A stretch of 64,000 bases of DNA from Helianthus annuus (GCF_002127325.2 NC_035448.2:122346031-122410030); one strand, 5' to 3'. Counted from the first letter of the stretch, positions 12,301-23,905 are shown. Numbers and translations: made by a program. The notes: generated from the letters alone by a model not told the origin.

Positions 12301-14288
12301 TTTCAAAGGTCAGCACCGACCTTTGAATTTAAGATATTATATAATATAATGTAACTCAAATGAACCCATCTATAAGTAAATGGGGGCAAAACCACTGCTT
12401 TTAGAGTTTCAGCCATCTATTTGTATTTTTATTGCACATTTAATTTCTATTTTGTGTTCATATGTTTGTTTCTCAAGTTATGGATTAAATGAACCGTCTT
12501 TATTTAAAGATGACAGGAGAGTTTTCAAACGTACGAGACGCACTATACAGTGTTACTGGCAGGCTGAGGAACAACTTATTTTCCAGTAAAATGTCAAAGG
12601 GCCACGGAGCCAGGGGCGCGTATGTAAATTTACCTCGGAGTATGGAAGGTCTCAAATTGTCAAGTAGCATCGATCGTCCTCTACCACCTGCAAACTCACA
12701 ATCTTGGGTAATATATTATTGTTTCCATATTTTAGAATTTGAAGTCATGTTAAAAAATTGTGGGTTGATTGCAGATAGCAGCAGATGTTGGCACGGGATC
12801 AACTTTTGTTAAAAGTGGTACTGAGCTTGCCAGGTTTGCCTCAACTAACATCTCTATGTATTTATTTCGTTATTTTTATTGCTATTAATTAAAGTTTATT
12901 AAAAATATTTGTCACTGCATAATTTATAGCAATCAATAGCCAATGTTTTAGATGATGTTAATAGGGTGTTACATCTAGTTATTGTTTTAGAGGAAAAGAA
13001 TGTTGTATAGTGTCGTGTCTTATGGACTTTGCTTACTTTAATGAAATATTTTATTCTTTATATTGGCTACTTTTGCATATATTTAACTTAAAGTTATAAG
13101 CAAGTGACTTCGTTTATATATTTTTTTTGTTGGTGATGTTTACAGTGGAGGTAGGTCTGCTGTAGTAACCGGTATGAGTGTAGAAATTGTGGTACCTCAA
13201 AATGTTATTGGTCGGGTTTACGGGGAGAATGAAAGCAATCTAGCTCGTCTAAGACAGGTAACTATTGCTTGCATTTTCGTTAACCAAATTTTATTCGGCA
13301 AAATGCACAAAATTAAGTAGCAACCTACTTTTGTTTGTTTCTGATTTTAGCTGGTTCTTATTCCATCCATTAGGGTTGTTTTTAAAAGGGGAATTGGCCT
13401 GTAATAATCCCACCTAGACCTTATTGGTCATTAATAATCCCACCTCAAAATATTTCCCCCCCAACTAGTCCCACCTTTCACCTATTTTTCCTACAATGGT
13501 CCCCCGTTAAAAAAACTTAACGGAGTTAAGCTTTTTTCCAAATTACAAACAGATTTTTTAGGGCTTTTGATTAGAATGACGATACGAGTCCATTGATGTA
13601 AAACTTGCCTCGAAACGGTGCTCCAAACGATGAAAACGGCGCTTCAATTCGGGTGTTTAAATTTCCAATTAACCAAAATCAAGTCACTTGGAGCACCATT
13701 TCGGAGTAAGTTTTACATCAATGGACTCGTATCATCGCTCTGATCTAAAGCCCTAAAAAATCTGTTTGTAATTTGGAAAAAAGCTTAACTCCGTTAAGTT
13801 TTTTTAATGGGGGACCATTGTAGGAAAAATAGGTGAAAGGTGGGGGGAATATTCTGAGGTGGGATTATTAATGGCCAATAAGGTCTAGGTGGGAATTGGG
13901 ATTATTACAGGCTAATTCCCCTTTTAAATTTAAAAAATGCTAATTGCTTAAATGGGCATTGAAAAAAATGTTTAGTTGTCCTAAAGGTGGTGCAACTATT
14001 ATGTGATTTTCTCGTCTTTAAAATTTCAAACTAATTAGAACCTCTTATTTCATTTTAGAATCATGTACCATTTACTTTTCTTTCCTTGTTACTTGTAGAA
14101 ACAAAACATCTTGATTTCAGTACTTGTGAATCAATTTTGTTTTTATGTCTAACCAGATTTCGGGTGCAAAAGTTGTGGTTCACAAGCCACAGTCAGGAAC
14201 AACTGATCACATTGTTGTCATATCTGGTACTCCTGATCAAACAAAGTCAGCTCAGAGCCTCCTTCAAGCATTCATACTTTCTGACTAG
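9365..14288 (+). CDS. RNA-binding protein with five KH domains
   Basis: Seven exons join in frame: 9365-9970, 10956-11333, 11419-11673, 12510-12707, 12775-12833, 13146-13257 and 14157-14288, giving 579 residues ending LLQAFILSD. All junctions are GT-AG and only the exon 5/6 joint splits a codon. KH folds bind single-stranded RNA through a GxxG loop. The loops are GKSG (residues 44-47), GKKG (165-168), GKFG (291-294), GKRG (376-379) and a degenerate GENE (525-528). Five KH modules with this spacing are typical of the plant HEN4/FLK-like (PCBP-related) group, whose members act in the nucleus in mRNA processing and flowering or floral control. The precise orthologue is not identifiable here. ATG 9365 is chosen because the frame upstream offers only TTG (9335). 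KH1 and KH2 are separated by an Asn/Ser-rich stretch (residues 88-105). Expression cannot be judged from sequence. Confidence 0.9.
9971..10955 (+). other. Intron 1 of the KH gene
   Basis: A 985-base AT-rich intron bounded by GTTAGA and TTATTGCAG. No second gene or clear transposon terminus was seen in it. Confidence 0.8.
11750..12340. repeat. Repeat-derived sequence and minisatellite in intron 3
   Basis: Intron 3 (11674-12509) contains repeated phrases such as GACC(C)GA(C/T)TCGTTT and CAAACAAAAA(T)TAC between 11900 and 12110. A short minisatellite follows at about 12130-12330 with units containing GTTAGAAAGT and TTTTTGTCAA. It looks like the remnant of a transposon that I cannot classify. 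Confidence 0.45.
13381..13928. mobile_element. Foldback MITE inside intron 6 of the KH gene
   Basis: Ends TTTAAAAGGGGAATTGGCC and GGCTAATTCCCCTTTTAAA are mutual reverse complements with one mismatch. Pairing continues almost to the centre: CCTAGACCTTATTGG pairs with CCAATAAGGTCTAGG, and GATACGAGTCCATTGATG (from 13580) with CATCAATGGACTCGTATC. The roughly 548-base element would fold into one long hairpin. No convincing TSD was seen, and there is no coding capacity. Confidence 0.85.
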
Positions 14289-14865
14289 TCTTAAGGGGTC
14301 AAAGAAAGTCAACTAGTTCTTTTTGTTCAGGTAATATATAGCTGTTGTATGTACTGTAATGTAAAGCAGTTTCATTTTTTATTCAATTTGAACCCTGACT
14401 GGTGCTTCAAAATGTTTGCACACCTGTCACCGTGCATGCCACGCACCTTCATGGTTCAAATCGAAGTTAGGAGGAACAAGAAAGGAAAAGATTCATGCTG
14501 TATGTGAAAATGATAACTAGTCAATCAATGGAAAAAAAGATGACACTAAATGTCAGTTTTTGACCAGATTTAACAGTTATCAACATGGATTTCTGATAAC
14601 TTTATTTTATAATGATTATCGCGTCGTCATTAATTAGCATCTCATATGTCATGTAACCCACTTGGTAAATACATGTATGTTAATATTAAGTTACATGTAT
14701 AGCTAAAAGATCATGTATATTTGTTAGTATTTGGGTTTGGCTACCAGGTTCGAGTTCGCTTGCCATCTTTGTCCCAAATGCTTTACATGTTATTAAGCAC
14801 TAATTTCATTATCGTCCAACAGTCGCAAGCATCATAGATAATAAATTATATGTATACAAACCATG
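14289..14865. other. 3' flank of the KH gene
   Basis: This presumably includes the 3' UTR. No canonical AATAAA stands out close to the stop codon, so the polyadenylation site cannot be placed. No other gene is visible. Confidence 0.5.
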
Positions 14866-14873
14866 GTTGTGAT

Positions 14874-15455
14874 TAGGGCTGTTCTTTTTTATCCGAAAAC
14901 CGACCCGAATTTGAAGTCACCCGAACCCGAATTAGAGAATAACCGAAAAACCCGAACCCGAACAATCCAAACCCGACCAACCCGAACCTTAAATGGGTCG
15001 GTTATCGGGTCACTTTTTCCCAAACAAAAACCCGAACAACCCGACCCAAATAACCCGAAACTTGAAACCCGAATAAAAACCCGAACATTAGTCGTCTTTT
15101 TTTTGTAGATGCGATTTGATTTGGAGTGTTTTGTATTTGAAATATTAAGTTTTGAGACTTTTGAATATTATCATACCATATTGTTAAATGATGTTTGAAT
15201 ATGTGATGATATTTTTTTAACATCATGATATATATGATGATATTTCCTAAAAAAAAACATTCTTTTTTTCATTTTACATCTAAACCCGAAAACCGAACAA
15301 CCCGACCCGAACTAACCCGAACCCGAATAATCCATATCCGAATAACCCGAACTTTAAATGGGTTGGTTATTGGGTCACCTTTTCCTAACCAAAAACCCGA
15401 ACAACCCGACCTGAAAAACCCGAAACCTGAAAAAATAACCCGAAGAACTCCCCTA
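14874..15455. mobile_element. Non-autonomous hAT element, 582 bp, with perfect 8-bp TSD
   Basis: The termini are TAGGGCTGTTC and GAACTCCCCTA (reverse complement TAGGGGAGTTC, 9 of 11 matching). It is flanked on both sides by GTTGTGAT (14866-14873 and 15456-15463), the 8-bp duplication expected of hAT transposases. Both subterminal regions are packed with CCCGAA / CCGAACCCGAA units, a hAT-style array of transposase-binding-like repeats. There is no transposase frame. Confidence 0.9.
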
Positions 15456-15463
15456 GTTGTGAT

Positions 15464-15743
15464 CAAACCATATACTCATATAGTCTTATGCCTCGAGCAA
15501 AAAGAATCATACCATGACTAAACCTAGTTCTAAAAACAGCTATTTTTAAAAACAAGACATAAAAATACATGGTTTGAACATCAATAAGAGGTATAAAAAT
15601 TTATTGGGATGGATTCCTTGATGATATTATTTGATCTCTTTTAAAATATCTCATACAAAACTCTATAAATGGAACATCAAAGAGAAGAAAAGGCGTTGCC
15701 GTTTAGAACAAGACCCACCACTTTGTTCCAAACTCTTCACAGG
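15464..15743. other. Unassigned AT-rich sequence
   Basis: Nothing recognisable between the hAT element and the LTR beginning at 15750. Confidence 0.5.
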
Positions 15744-16407
15744 ATAATGTGTCACACCCGGTCACCGGTCATAGGTGGAAGCACGAGGTGTGATCGTGAT
15801 TGATTCTCATTGCATACGAATTAGCAAACATAGTAAATGATTTAAATAAACTCCAATGCCATTCATAAGTTTTCAAACATCAACATGAGTTAACCAAAGT
15901 GTTTACATCACTTCAAGATAAAATAAGTTTTAAAAGTCTATATCACATTTCGAGTTCTTAAAAGATAAAGGATTTATTCCTCATGTCACCGCAAGAAAGC
16001 GGGATATAATGAACAATCTAGCAAAAGAGGCATGGAGTTTGGACTCTTGACATCTTGAAACGAAAATCCGCAAAGCTTTCCACTAATTTCCTGAAACATA
16101 TGGAAGTTTGAAACAGTTTTTGTGTAATAAATGAATATTTGTAAAATGTGAGATGTATTTGTATGAAAAGTGGTATGTAACGTAATAGGAAATTGAGATC
16201 GCTAATGTTTTGCGAATACATTAATATGTGTGACGACATAGGAAGCATCCAAACCTTGACAATTTATGTGCCGACTACCCTTCGACTAGGACACAAAAGC
16301 ACTCTTCCGTATGGGTCATGTGGACCAAGAGTGGGGCTGCCAAAACCCAATAGATCTACCTTTTCCGTTCCTTGGTCTAAACTTAGATTAATGGTGCTTA
16401 CGTATAC

Positions 16408-18078
16408 TGATGCGTGATAGTGTGTATATGTTTTAGATATATATTTTAAGCCCTTTTACACTTTAGCCAAGTTTTAAATTTATAAAACACGATATTCACT
16501 AACACTAAACACACATATGGGCAAGTGCACCCATCGTGGACGTAGTATAGTGTTGGTAAGATACCGAGGTCGTCCAAGGACACAAGAGCTTTTAGTACCG
16601 GTTTATCCTCAACGTCTAATCAAACCAAAATGTTAGAAAAAAGATTTTTAAACTAAGAAAATAAAATTAACTAAATGCTGAAAAATAAAATAAAAATAAA
16701 AACAGATAGACAAGATGAATCACTTGGAGCCGACTCGTGTGTTAGTATAACCTTTGATTATTTTCGCACTTTTAAACTTGTTTAAGAGATTATCTTAGTT
16801 ATTGTAGTAGGCCCCTCTTTTGAAGGCGACGTTACCCTCAACCCAGTAGTTGAGTCAGCAAGGATACAATCCTAAAGGGTCGGATTATTGAAAGATAATT
16901 AATTAAGTTATTAATGCAAATTATGGTAGGCCCCTCTTTTGGAGGTGACGTTACCCTCGACTAAGTAGTCTGAGTCAGCAGGGATACAGTCCTAAATAGT
17001 CGGGTTATAGTATTAATAGTAGTTAACTTATGAGGGGATCAAAGAGTTTGGACCCCCGCCATCCAATACCTTTGGGTATTGAAGGAGGTCCTACTAAATT
17101 TGACCCAGGTCCCTTGCAGGACCTCTAAACGCTGAACAAGGGCAAGACCCTTACCAAACCGTTCCCTTAACCCCCGACCAGGTAGCCAACATACCTCCAT
17201 ATAGACCGTGGAGATATGAATGGTGAAAATCTTTTATTTTATATAGACAGTAAAATAATGCCAAGACACCACGGACAAACGATAAGGAAGAATCACCTTC
17301 AACATAAGCAACTAGTTATTAAAGTCATTAATACAAAACCAATTAAAAAGTGCAAAAGATTAAAAATAAAAAGTATTATACTAAACACTTGTCTTCACCA
17401 AGTGATGTAAGAGACTTAGGCAAACATGGCCTTGATTGTCAAGAACTCTTACGATCAATCTTGGATCCCGAGACGACTCACACACTCTATGATGGACAAT
17501 GGATGATGGTGGTGGATGATGGTGTTGTGATGGTGGTGGGTGGTGGATGAAGTGTGAGAGAGGTGGTGTGCCAAGGGATGAGTTGCAATGGCTCCAAGCA
17601 CTCCTATTTATAGGCTGAACAGAAGCCTGGGCACGGCCCCGTGCCCGTCTGACACTATCTCTCTTCATTAATTGTAATTCGCAATTACAATTAATGCGCC
17701 TGCAGTACTTTGGGCACGCCCCCGTGTTCACTGGGCACGACCCCGTGGTGAGCAATAGAAGCTTCTACAGGTTTGTCTTTTCTGCTGCTTCTTGGGCACG
17801 GCCCCGTGCTCGCTGAGCACGGGGCGTGTTCTGTCTTTTGCCTTCTCTGTTTTGCTTGGGAGGATGCTGTCGAGGGGTCGGGCAGTCCACTTTTGTTCCC
17901 TTTCTTGTATTTATGTTAGATTTAGCTGTCTTTTTGCTTCTTTTGTTAATTTGAGCTCATTTAATCCTGAAAATACAAAAGGAAGACAAAAACACACTTT
18001 TTCCAACATTAGTACTTAAAAAGGGTTAGTTTTATGCCTCATTTGATGTAATTTATATGTTGCATTTTACACACATCA
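16408..18078 (-). repeat. 3' LTR of Athila-like copy 1
   Basis: TGATGCGTGATAG...TTTTACACACATCA. It contains the minus-strand TATA motif TATAAATA (17605-17612) and, directly upstream on that strand, a cluster of GGGCACGGCCCCGTGCCC-type dyads (17629-17830). Confidence 0.85.
17605..17830 (-). promoter_or_regulatory. LTR core promoter with GC-rich dyads upstream
   Basis: On the minus strand TATAAATA (17605-17612) is preceded by the perfect dyad GGGCACGG-CC-CCGTGCCC at 17629-17646. Related units follow at about 17712-17745 (GGGCACG-CCCCCGTG, GGGCACGACCCCGTGG) and 17799-17829 (GGGCACGGCCCCGTGCTC, GAGCACGGGGCGTG). The same layout occurs in the other LTR copies (for example 26100-26300, 33960-34190, 40090-40315). 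Confidence 0.55.
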
Positions 18079-18096
18079 AATATCCCCACACTTGAA
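18079..18096 (-). other. Polypurine tract of Athila-like copy 1
   Basis: The minus strand reads TTCAAGTGTGGGGATATT immediately before the LTR. This purine-rich stretch is in the position used to prime plus-strand synthesis. The same sequence sits beside the left LTR of copy 2 (34441-34458). Confidence 0.7.
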
Positions 18097-18681
18097 TTTT
18101 TGCTTGTCCTCAAGCAAAACTCTTTAATATGTGGCTTACACTCCCAAATGGAATGGGTAGAAGAGAAGGTTTTGGGCTTGTCATAGAGTGTCGGGATTTT
18201 CCAAGATTGTTTAGGTTTTATTTTTACTTATTTACAATCCTATTCGTCATGATTTATTAAAAACTTCTCATAAGGTAAATTTTTATTAAGGCATAACATA
18301 CCTTTCTAAAATTTCATTTATATACAAGTTCACATACCTCACGGGAGAAATTACTCACACTCGGCCGAAGGTGTAATTTTTTTAGTGAATCACTCGAGAG
18401 CGGCATGGAACTTATTCCTACCATAAGCTTGCCAAGCAATCAATCCTCCTCCTTTTTAACTTTATACATTTGTAAATATTAAGAGGACTTTTTGGGTGAA
18501 GGGTTAGGCTTGGGCTAAAGGTGGGTGGTTGGTTAGTGGTTAGTAGAAAAGGGCGAAAAGCGTAAAAAACGTCGGTTTTCGTAAAACATTTTGTTTTTGT
18601 GACTTTCTGTTTTCAATGAAGTATTTATTGAAACAAGCTTTTGTTTGAGGAGCTTTGTTTGTTTATTTCAAACTTCATTGT

Positions 18682-18685
<4 letters not shown>

Positions 18686-18741
<56 letters not shown>
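18686..18741. repeat. (AT)n microsatellite inside Athila-like copy 1
   Basis: About 27 AT units. A comparable AT run occurs at the homologous place in copy 2 (35046-35094). Two later insertions have targeted this tract. Confidence 0.9.
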
Positions 18742-18744
<3 letters not shown>

Positions 18745-19138
18745 GACCGCTAGAATGAGAACCACCACGAGTTGTAAGAACCGCGAGAACCACACCATCC
18801 GGGTCGCCGTTTACCACGATTTTTTTTACATCTAGATGTGTGTATTATAAACACAGCCGTAAAAAAAAAAATTTAAACGCCCCCCCCCTCCCCCCCCCCC
18901 CCGAGGGGGTAGTTTTTTACACCACAAGTTTGGTGTTTTTATTTTTTCTTTTTTTTTACACCAAACTTGTGGTGTAAAAAAGTACCCCCTCGGGGGGGGG
19001 GGGGGGCGTTTAAATTTTTTTTACGGCTGTGTTTATAATACACACATCTAGTTGCAAAAAAAAATCGTGGTAAACGGCGACCCGGATGGTGTGGTTCTCG
19101 CGGTTCTTACAACTCGGGGTGGTTCTCATTTTAGCGCA

Positions 19139-19142
<4 letters not shown>
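18741..19142. mobile_element. Foldback MITE inserted in the AT tract
   Basis: Left GCTAGAATGAGAACCACC and right GGTGGTTCTCATTTTAGC are inverted copies. Pairing runs almost to the centre through CGTTTACCACGA, TGTGTTTATAATACACACATC, long G/C runs (18880-18902 and 18993-19008) and CACCAAACTTGTGGTGTAAA. It makes a hairpin of about 185 base pairs per arm with a short pyrimidine-rich loop. AT repeats on both sides hide the TSD. Confidence 0.85.
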
Positions 19143-19176
<34 letters not shown>

Positions 19177-19180
<4 letters not shown>

Positions 19181-21590
19181 ACACCCCAACCAATGGCGGA
19201 AACATCGGGATGAGACGAAGTGTGAAGATTGCTCGAGACATCATAACGCTAATAATTGTGACAAGTATTTAAATAATCGTTTCATTTCGTTTCTAAAGAA
19301 TCAAGTACAAGGTTTTGAAACAAAGTACAACAACATGAATAATAAAATGATACAATACAAATACAATTCTTTCTAAGTGTGTATCTAAGCATCCTACTAG
19401 ATTCCATGCATCGTCAACATCCACCTGTAACATGTTAAAATAAAGTTCAATGCAAAAGTAAAGGCGAGTATACAAGTTTGATACGTACATAGCAAAAGAT
19501 AAGTTTGAACAATTCCTCATAGCAAGCATGTGATTCAAGATGAACATTTAAATATGGTATGTGTCTAACATATCAAACCAAGGAAACGCAATATGCTCAT
19601 GACATAACCGAAGATAAAGAGGCGGGTCGTTAATCCTATAGCGCTACATATGTCACGGTTTGGCTCGTACGAAGTTAATGATAAATTCAACACATAAGAT
19701 TAATCCAAGTTTAAAGCATCAAGCCATCACGTATACAAGCATGTTATAGGAATGTTCATGTGTTTAAGCAAAATGTTCATGTGTAAGTTTGTTGATAGAT
19801 AAACATGTTACACCCCAAAAGTGGTAAAAGTAAAAAGGGGAAAATACGAGTATACTCACAAGGCTTGCATATGCTTTCCGATTATCCAATTGTTGACGAG
19901 TAGAGATTTAGAGTCCGAATGTATAAGGGTTAAAGTTCAAGTATGTTTAGAGTCGAGATTCGGTGTTTAAAACAACATAAAAATAAGATATGAGAATAAC
20001 ATGGAAAATAATCATTTAGTACATATGATGCTTGTTCTTGACACTAGGAAACTCGAAGGAGTTTAGATGTTTTCATGGAACAAGGTTCCATTAGAATCGT
20101 GACAAGTTATCATAGTCTAGGATGATGTAATCTAGTACCCCGACATATGAACACTAGTTCATCATCAAAGATTCGATTATTCGAATAATATGTTTAGGTT
20201 ATATAATATATGTCCAATAGTTCAAGCATGAGGTAGAAGATTAAAATCTTCATTTTGGTACCTCTAAATGTTATAGAAATCATGTAGGAGGTAGGAAGAT
20301 CAAGTCTTCCATTTAGGCACCTCTATGTGTTCACCACTACACTTGATGTAAAAACAACCAAGGAGGGTCATGAACATACAATAAAGAATAAGAAATATAC
20401 ACACTAACTAAGAGAAATCATCAAATCATGTGAGGATTGTATGTTTGGACAACCCAAGTTGTTCCATAATCACTCATGTATCAAAGACAAAGTTTGACAT
20501 GACTTATGGGTTAAAAACCCTAAACAAAACACCAAGTTTATGAGGTTTAATCCTCTGATTTTTAAGTGTCTCAACCTTGTTCTTAAGCCTAACCAACCAC
20601 TAAAGTGTTGTAAGCATTAGGACATAGGTTTGAGATGAGATAGACTCAAGTTTGGTAAGAAATAACAAGGATTTCATGAAAACAAAAACAATTAGTGGAC
20701 TTTGGAGCCTTTTTTCCGGAGTTCCAGAGACTTATTTACTGTGAAAAACCCATGGAAACGTAGATAAGGTCAATACAAAGTAGTAGGAAAAAGAATCGAG
20801 TGAATCGGATAAGAATTGAGTGAGTTATGCTCATTTTCGTGAAGGGGTGTCAATCTGCTCGAACCCTTGCTTTCAGCTACGGTTTGGAGGATGTTTTGAG
20901 AGTTTTTAGTTGCAAAAGTGGTAGGGAGGCTGGTTATAAGTGGTATTTATAGGGGGAAGGATTAGGGTTTCAATGGGTTGGGCTTTGGAAGTGTTTAGAA
21001 GGGGTTACACCTTGAAACTAGCCCACAAAACCCAACTATATGGGGCTGAATTTTGCTGAATTAGGGCTGCCATATTTCTTTATTTTTTTTATTTTTAAAA
21101 CATTATAATGAGTAATTTTGTTAATTAAGTTGTGTAATAATATGCAACAATGTTTCCCCTAACTTGTAACAAGGTGAAGTATGAAATAAAACATGATTTA
21201 ACTAGGTAAAAAGTGTAATGTACAAGTATGTAACATGTTTGTAAGTGACAAGTATATGTCACATATTAGATGATTAACTGTTGTATAAATAAGCATATTA
21301 TTAGGGGTTTTTTTTAGGTATCAACAATATAAGGATAAACATGGACATGCATCGTGAATAAGTATCGTATAAGTATGAATTACAGATAAGGATTCGATGT
21401 ACAATGAATTCGAACGTATGAACATGTATGAATATGTAGATGGTGAATTTAAAGAAATACGAATTTTATTTATGATCCAAGTCTCGGATTTTACAACGAT
21501 AAGACGACTACAATAATACAAGATTTCCAAAAATAGCGTTACAAGGCGAGCTTTCTAATTATGGAAAGTATGAAAAAGCAGGGCGTTACA
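19177..21590 (-). mobile_element. Solo LTR, Tekay-like family, 2.4 kb
   Basis: It starts TGTCACACCCCAACCAATGG and ends GGGCGTTACA, bounded by ATATA (19172-19176) and ATATT (21591-21595), a 4/5 match to a 5-bp TSD. No internal region is present. A minus-strand TATAAATA near 20945-20955 suggests orientation. It interrupts the 3' untranslated part of Athila-like copy 1. Confidence 0.75.
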
Positions 21591-21595
21591 ATATT

Positions 21596-22680
21596 AGTCA
21601 CACGAAGACCGAGCTTGTTACTAAAATAAAAGGTAAAAATAAAAAGGGTTTTTGGTGGGTAAAAAGGGTTTTGGGTTAAGAAATGAAAAGGTTTAGGCTC
21701 AAAGGGCTAACTAGGGGGTTTTTGGGTAGGTGAAAAGAAAAATAAAAATATTGGTGTTGAAAGAAAAAGGGTTAGTCCTAATGCCTCCATCATTTACTTA
21801 CTTGGGTTTAAGTTGGTAAGGATCGGGAATGAATTGTCGTGGCAAGTTTTAGAGTCGTAAGAACCAAGCGGCTATTCACACAAGAAACGAAAAATGAGCA
21901 TTTAACGTAAAGATGTATATTTGTATGCTCAAGAAAGGTTCAAAACTCACTTTTGTGGGAATGGGTTTTTTATGTGATCAACTATATATAATCAAATTTT
22001 AACTAAGCTTGTCATGTCGTTTCATAATTTTCTTATGTTGGTTCTTTTTATCACGACGCTATCGGTTGTAAACTTATAAAAATATAGCCTTGTTAGTCTT
22101 AGAATTCCCAACTTAAACTTAGACAAGTAGAAAAAAAATGAAAATTTTTGAAAAAAAATTTGGGGTGATTAGCGGTTCCAATAGAGTTTTGTGTAAGGCT
22201 TGTTATTAGGACTTGCAAAATTCAAGGTTTTAGCATCCCCCCACACTTAAATTACACATTGCCCTCAATGTGTCTCAAAAATAATTTTTTAGGTTGATTG
22301 AATGTGCAAAATGGTGTTAAAAGCAAAATTTTAGGTTACTGGCAGTCTGGACACGGCCCCGTGGTGACCGGGCATGGCCCCGTGTTCAGGTGCCAGTAAC
22401 AAAATTAAAGAAAAGAAACAGAAGCCTGGACACGGGGGCGTGTTCGGTGAACACGACCCGTGTCCAGTTACCTGAACTGGGCATTTGTCTGCAGGATGTT
22501 CAGCACGGGGCCGTGTTGGCTGGGCACGGCCCGTGCTGAGCTTACTGTAATGGAGAAATTGTTGTCGGATGGCCTTGTTTTTGTGCATGGGGCTATGTTT
22601 CTCGTTTCCCTTGTCATCCTTGACCACCATGAGTGTGTTTTATTTATTTCAACATCATCCAAACCTTAAAACCATCATTT
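21596..22680 (-). other. 3' untranslated interior of Athila-like copy 1
   Basis: Closely similar to 35098-36130 of copy 2 with no conserved frame. It contains several GGACACGG-CCCCGTG and GGGCACGG-type units at 22347-22535, matching those in the LTR. Confidence 0.7.
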
Positions 22681-22872
22681 CATTAAAACCATAGAGAGAT
22701 CTTACATAACGTTCCTAAAAATAAAAAGAAATAAAAGAAAAACTTAACTAATTAGGTCAGGAGGTACACAAAGTTATCATAACGAGTTCTACTTTTTGTT
22801 AAGAAAATTTCGGGAATAGTTTCCCGATGTAGTAGGACTCTCGGCCGATGGTTTTTTTCTTCCTAAATGTTG

Positions 22873-23310
22873 TTAAAGCCATTCTTCTATCTCCCTTGGA
22901 AGGAAGAAGGTGGCTTCATTTTCCTCAACATCTTGCGGAGGAGGGGGAACAACCACCGGGACTCCTAGTACTATCCCTCGCGGAGGCTCCGGTTGTATGC
23001 CGTACCACTCGGCGGGTATGATGACTTCGGGGACCACATTCCATGCCCTTTGGGTTATTATAGGTACCAAAGGGGGAGAGGCGAGAAGGTTTAACCTCTG
23101 GTGCAAGAGGTTTACCTCTCGGAGACATCCTTCCAGTCCCACCGTCAGATGGTTGACACGGTCGACCAATGCTTCTTCCACCCCTGTCATTTCATCAATA
23201 GCCTCTCTTAGGGCGTAAACATAGTTTACAAGAGAGTCTTCCGCCGTTGATGATCTCCTCCCCTGTCGGTTATTTCTTGATGAAGACGTTCCGCTTGTTC
23301 TGCTTGCCAT
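22873..23310 (-). CDS. Unrecognised 145-aa protein carried by Athila-like copy 1
   Basis: An ATG at 23310 (MASRTSGTSSSRNNRQGRR) opens a 145-codon frame ending EEWL. A Ser/Arg-rich start is followed by a segment with heptad-like leucines and acidic residues (YALREAIDEMTGVEEALVD, then a leucine-rich stretch to LLHQRLNLL) that could form a coiled coil. A proline-rich, hydrophobic tail comes after. I do not recognise the family. It lies where a complete Athila would encode polymerase functions. Because the frame is open over the whole length it may be recently functional, but a chance ORF cannot be excluded. The frame extends upstream to 23400 through GC-rich repeat sequence, which I regard as untranslated. 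Confidence 0.45.
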   Translation of the reverse strand: MASRTSGTSSSRNNRQGRRSSTAEDSLVNYVYALREAIDEMTGVEEALVDRVNHLTVGLEGCLREVNLLHQRLNLLASPPLVPIITQRAWNVVPEVIIPAEWYGIQPEPPRGIVLGVPVVVPPPPQDVEENEATFFLPREIEEWL

Positions 23311-23905
23311 TTCAGGGAAATAGACCGAAGAGAGTTCAATCTTCATGAAACAGAACCTCGGACACGGCCCCGTGCTCGCTGAGCACGGCCCCGTGTCCAC
23401 TTGTCTGCAGGATTTTAGACTAAGGAATCTTGGAGTTTTAAATTATTTTTATGGTTTTTAGCCGAGTATTAAGCACAGATAATTTAAACCAAAGTTATAC
23501 AACTAATTTTAAGTAAGATTCCTTAGATAATAACCTTACAAACTTTACATTAAAGGTTGGAATCATGGAGTTTCCAAGCTTTCCTGGAGGAAATGTTTGA
23601 AAAAAATTGAAAGAGGAGGCAATGAATAAAAATGGAAAAGACAAGAGGGTTCTTTGGAACCTTCTTTTAGAACTTACCTAGGATAGTATGAGTGAAGATC
23701 CCAGGAATCTCTGTCTTTTGAAGTGGTCAAAAATGAGCAGGAATCAGGCTGCATTCAAAGAAAACGACAGCGCGCTGGACACGGCCCCGTGTGCAGTTAA
23801 AATCCTGACACATTTTGTCCGTATTCTGACAAAATCAGCAGAGAATCTTTTAGGTGGGCACGGGGGCATGCTGACCTGGACACGGCCCCGTATTTGGAAG
23901 CTGTC

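Noticed and set aside
17629..17830. Regularly recurring palindromic units resembling a CRISPR array
   Set aside because: Units are degenerate, irregularly spaced, lie inside LTRs of a plant retrotransposon, and have no spacers or associated genes.
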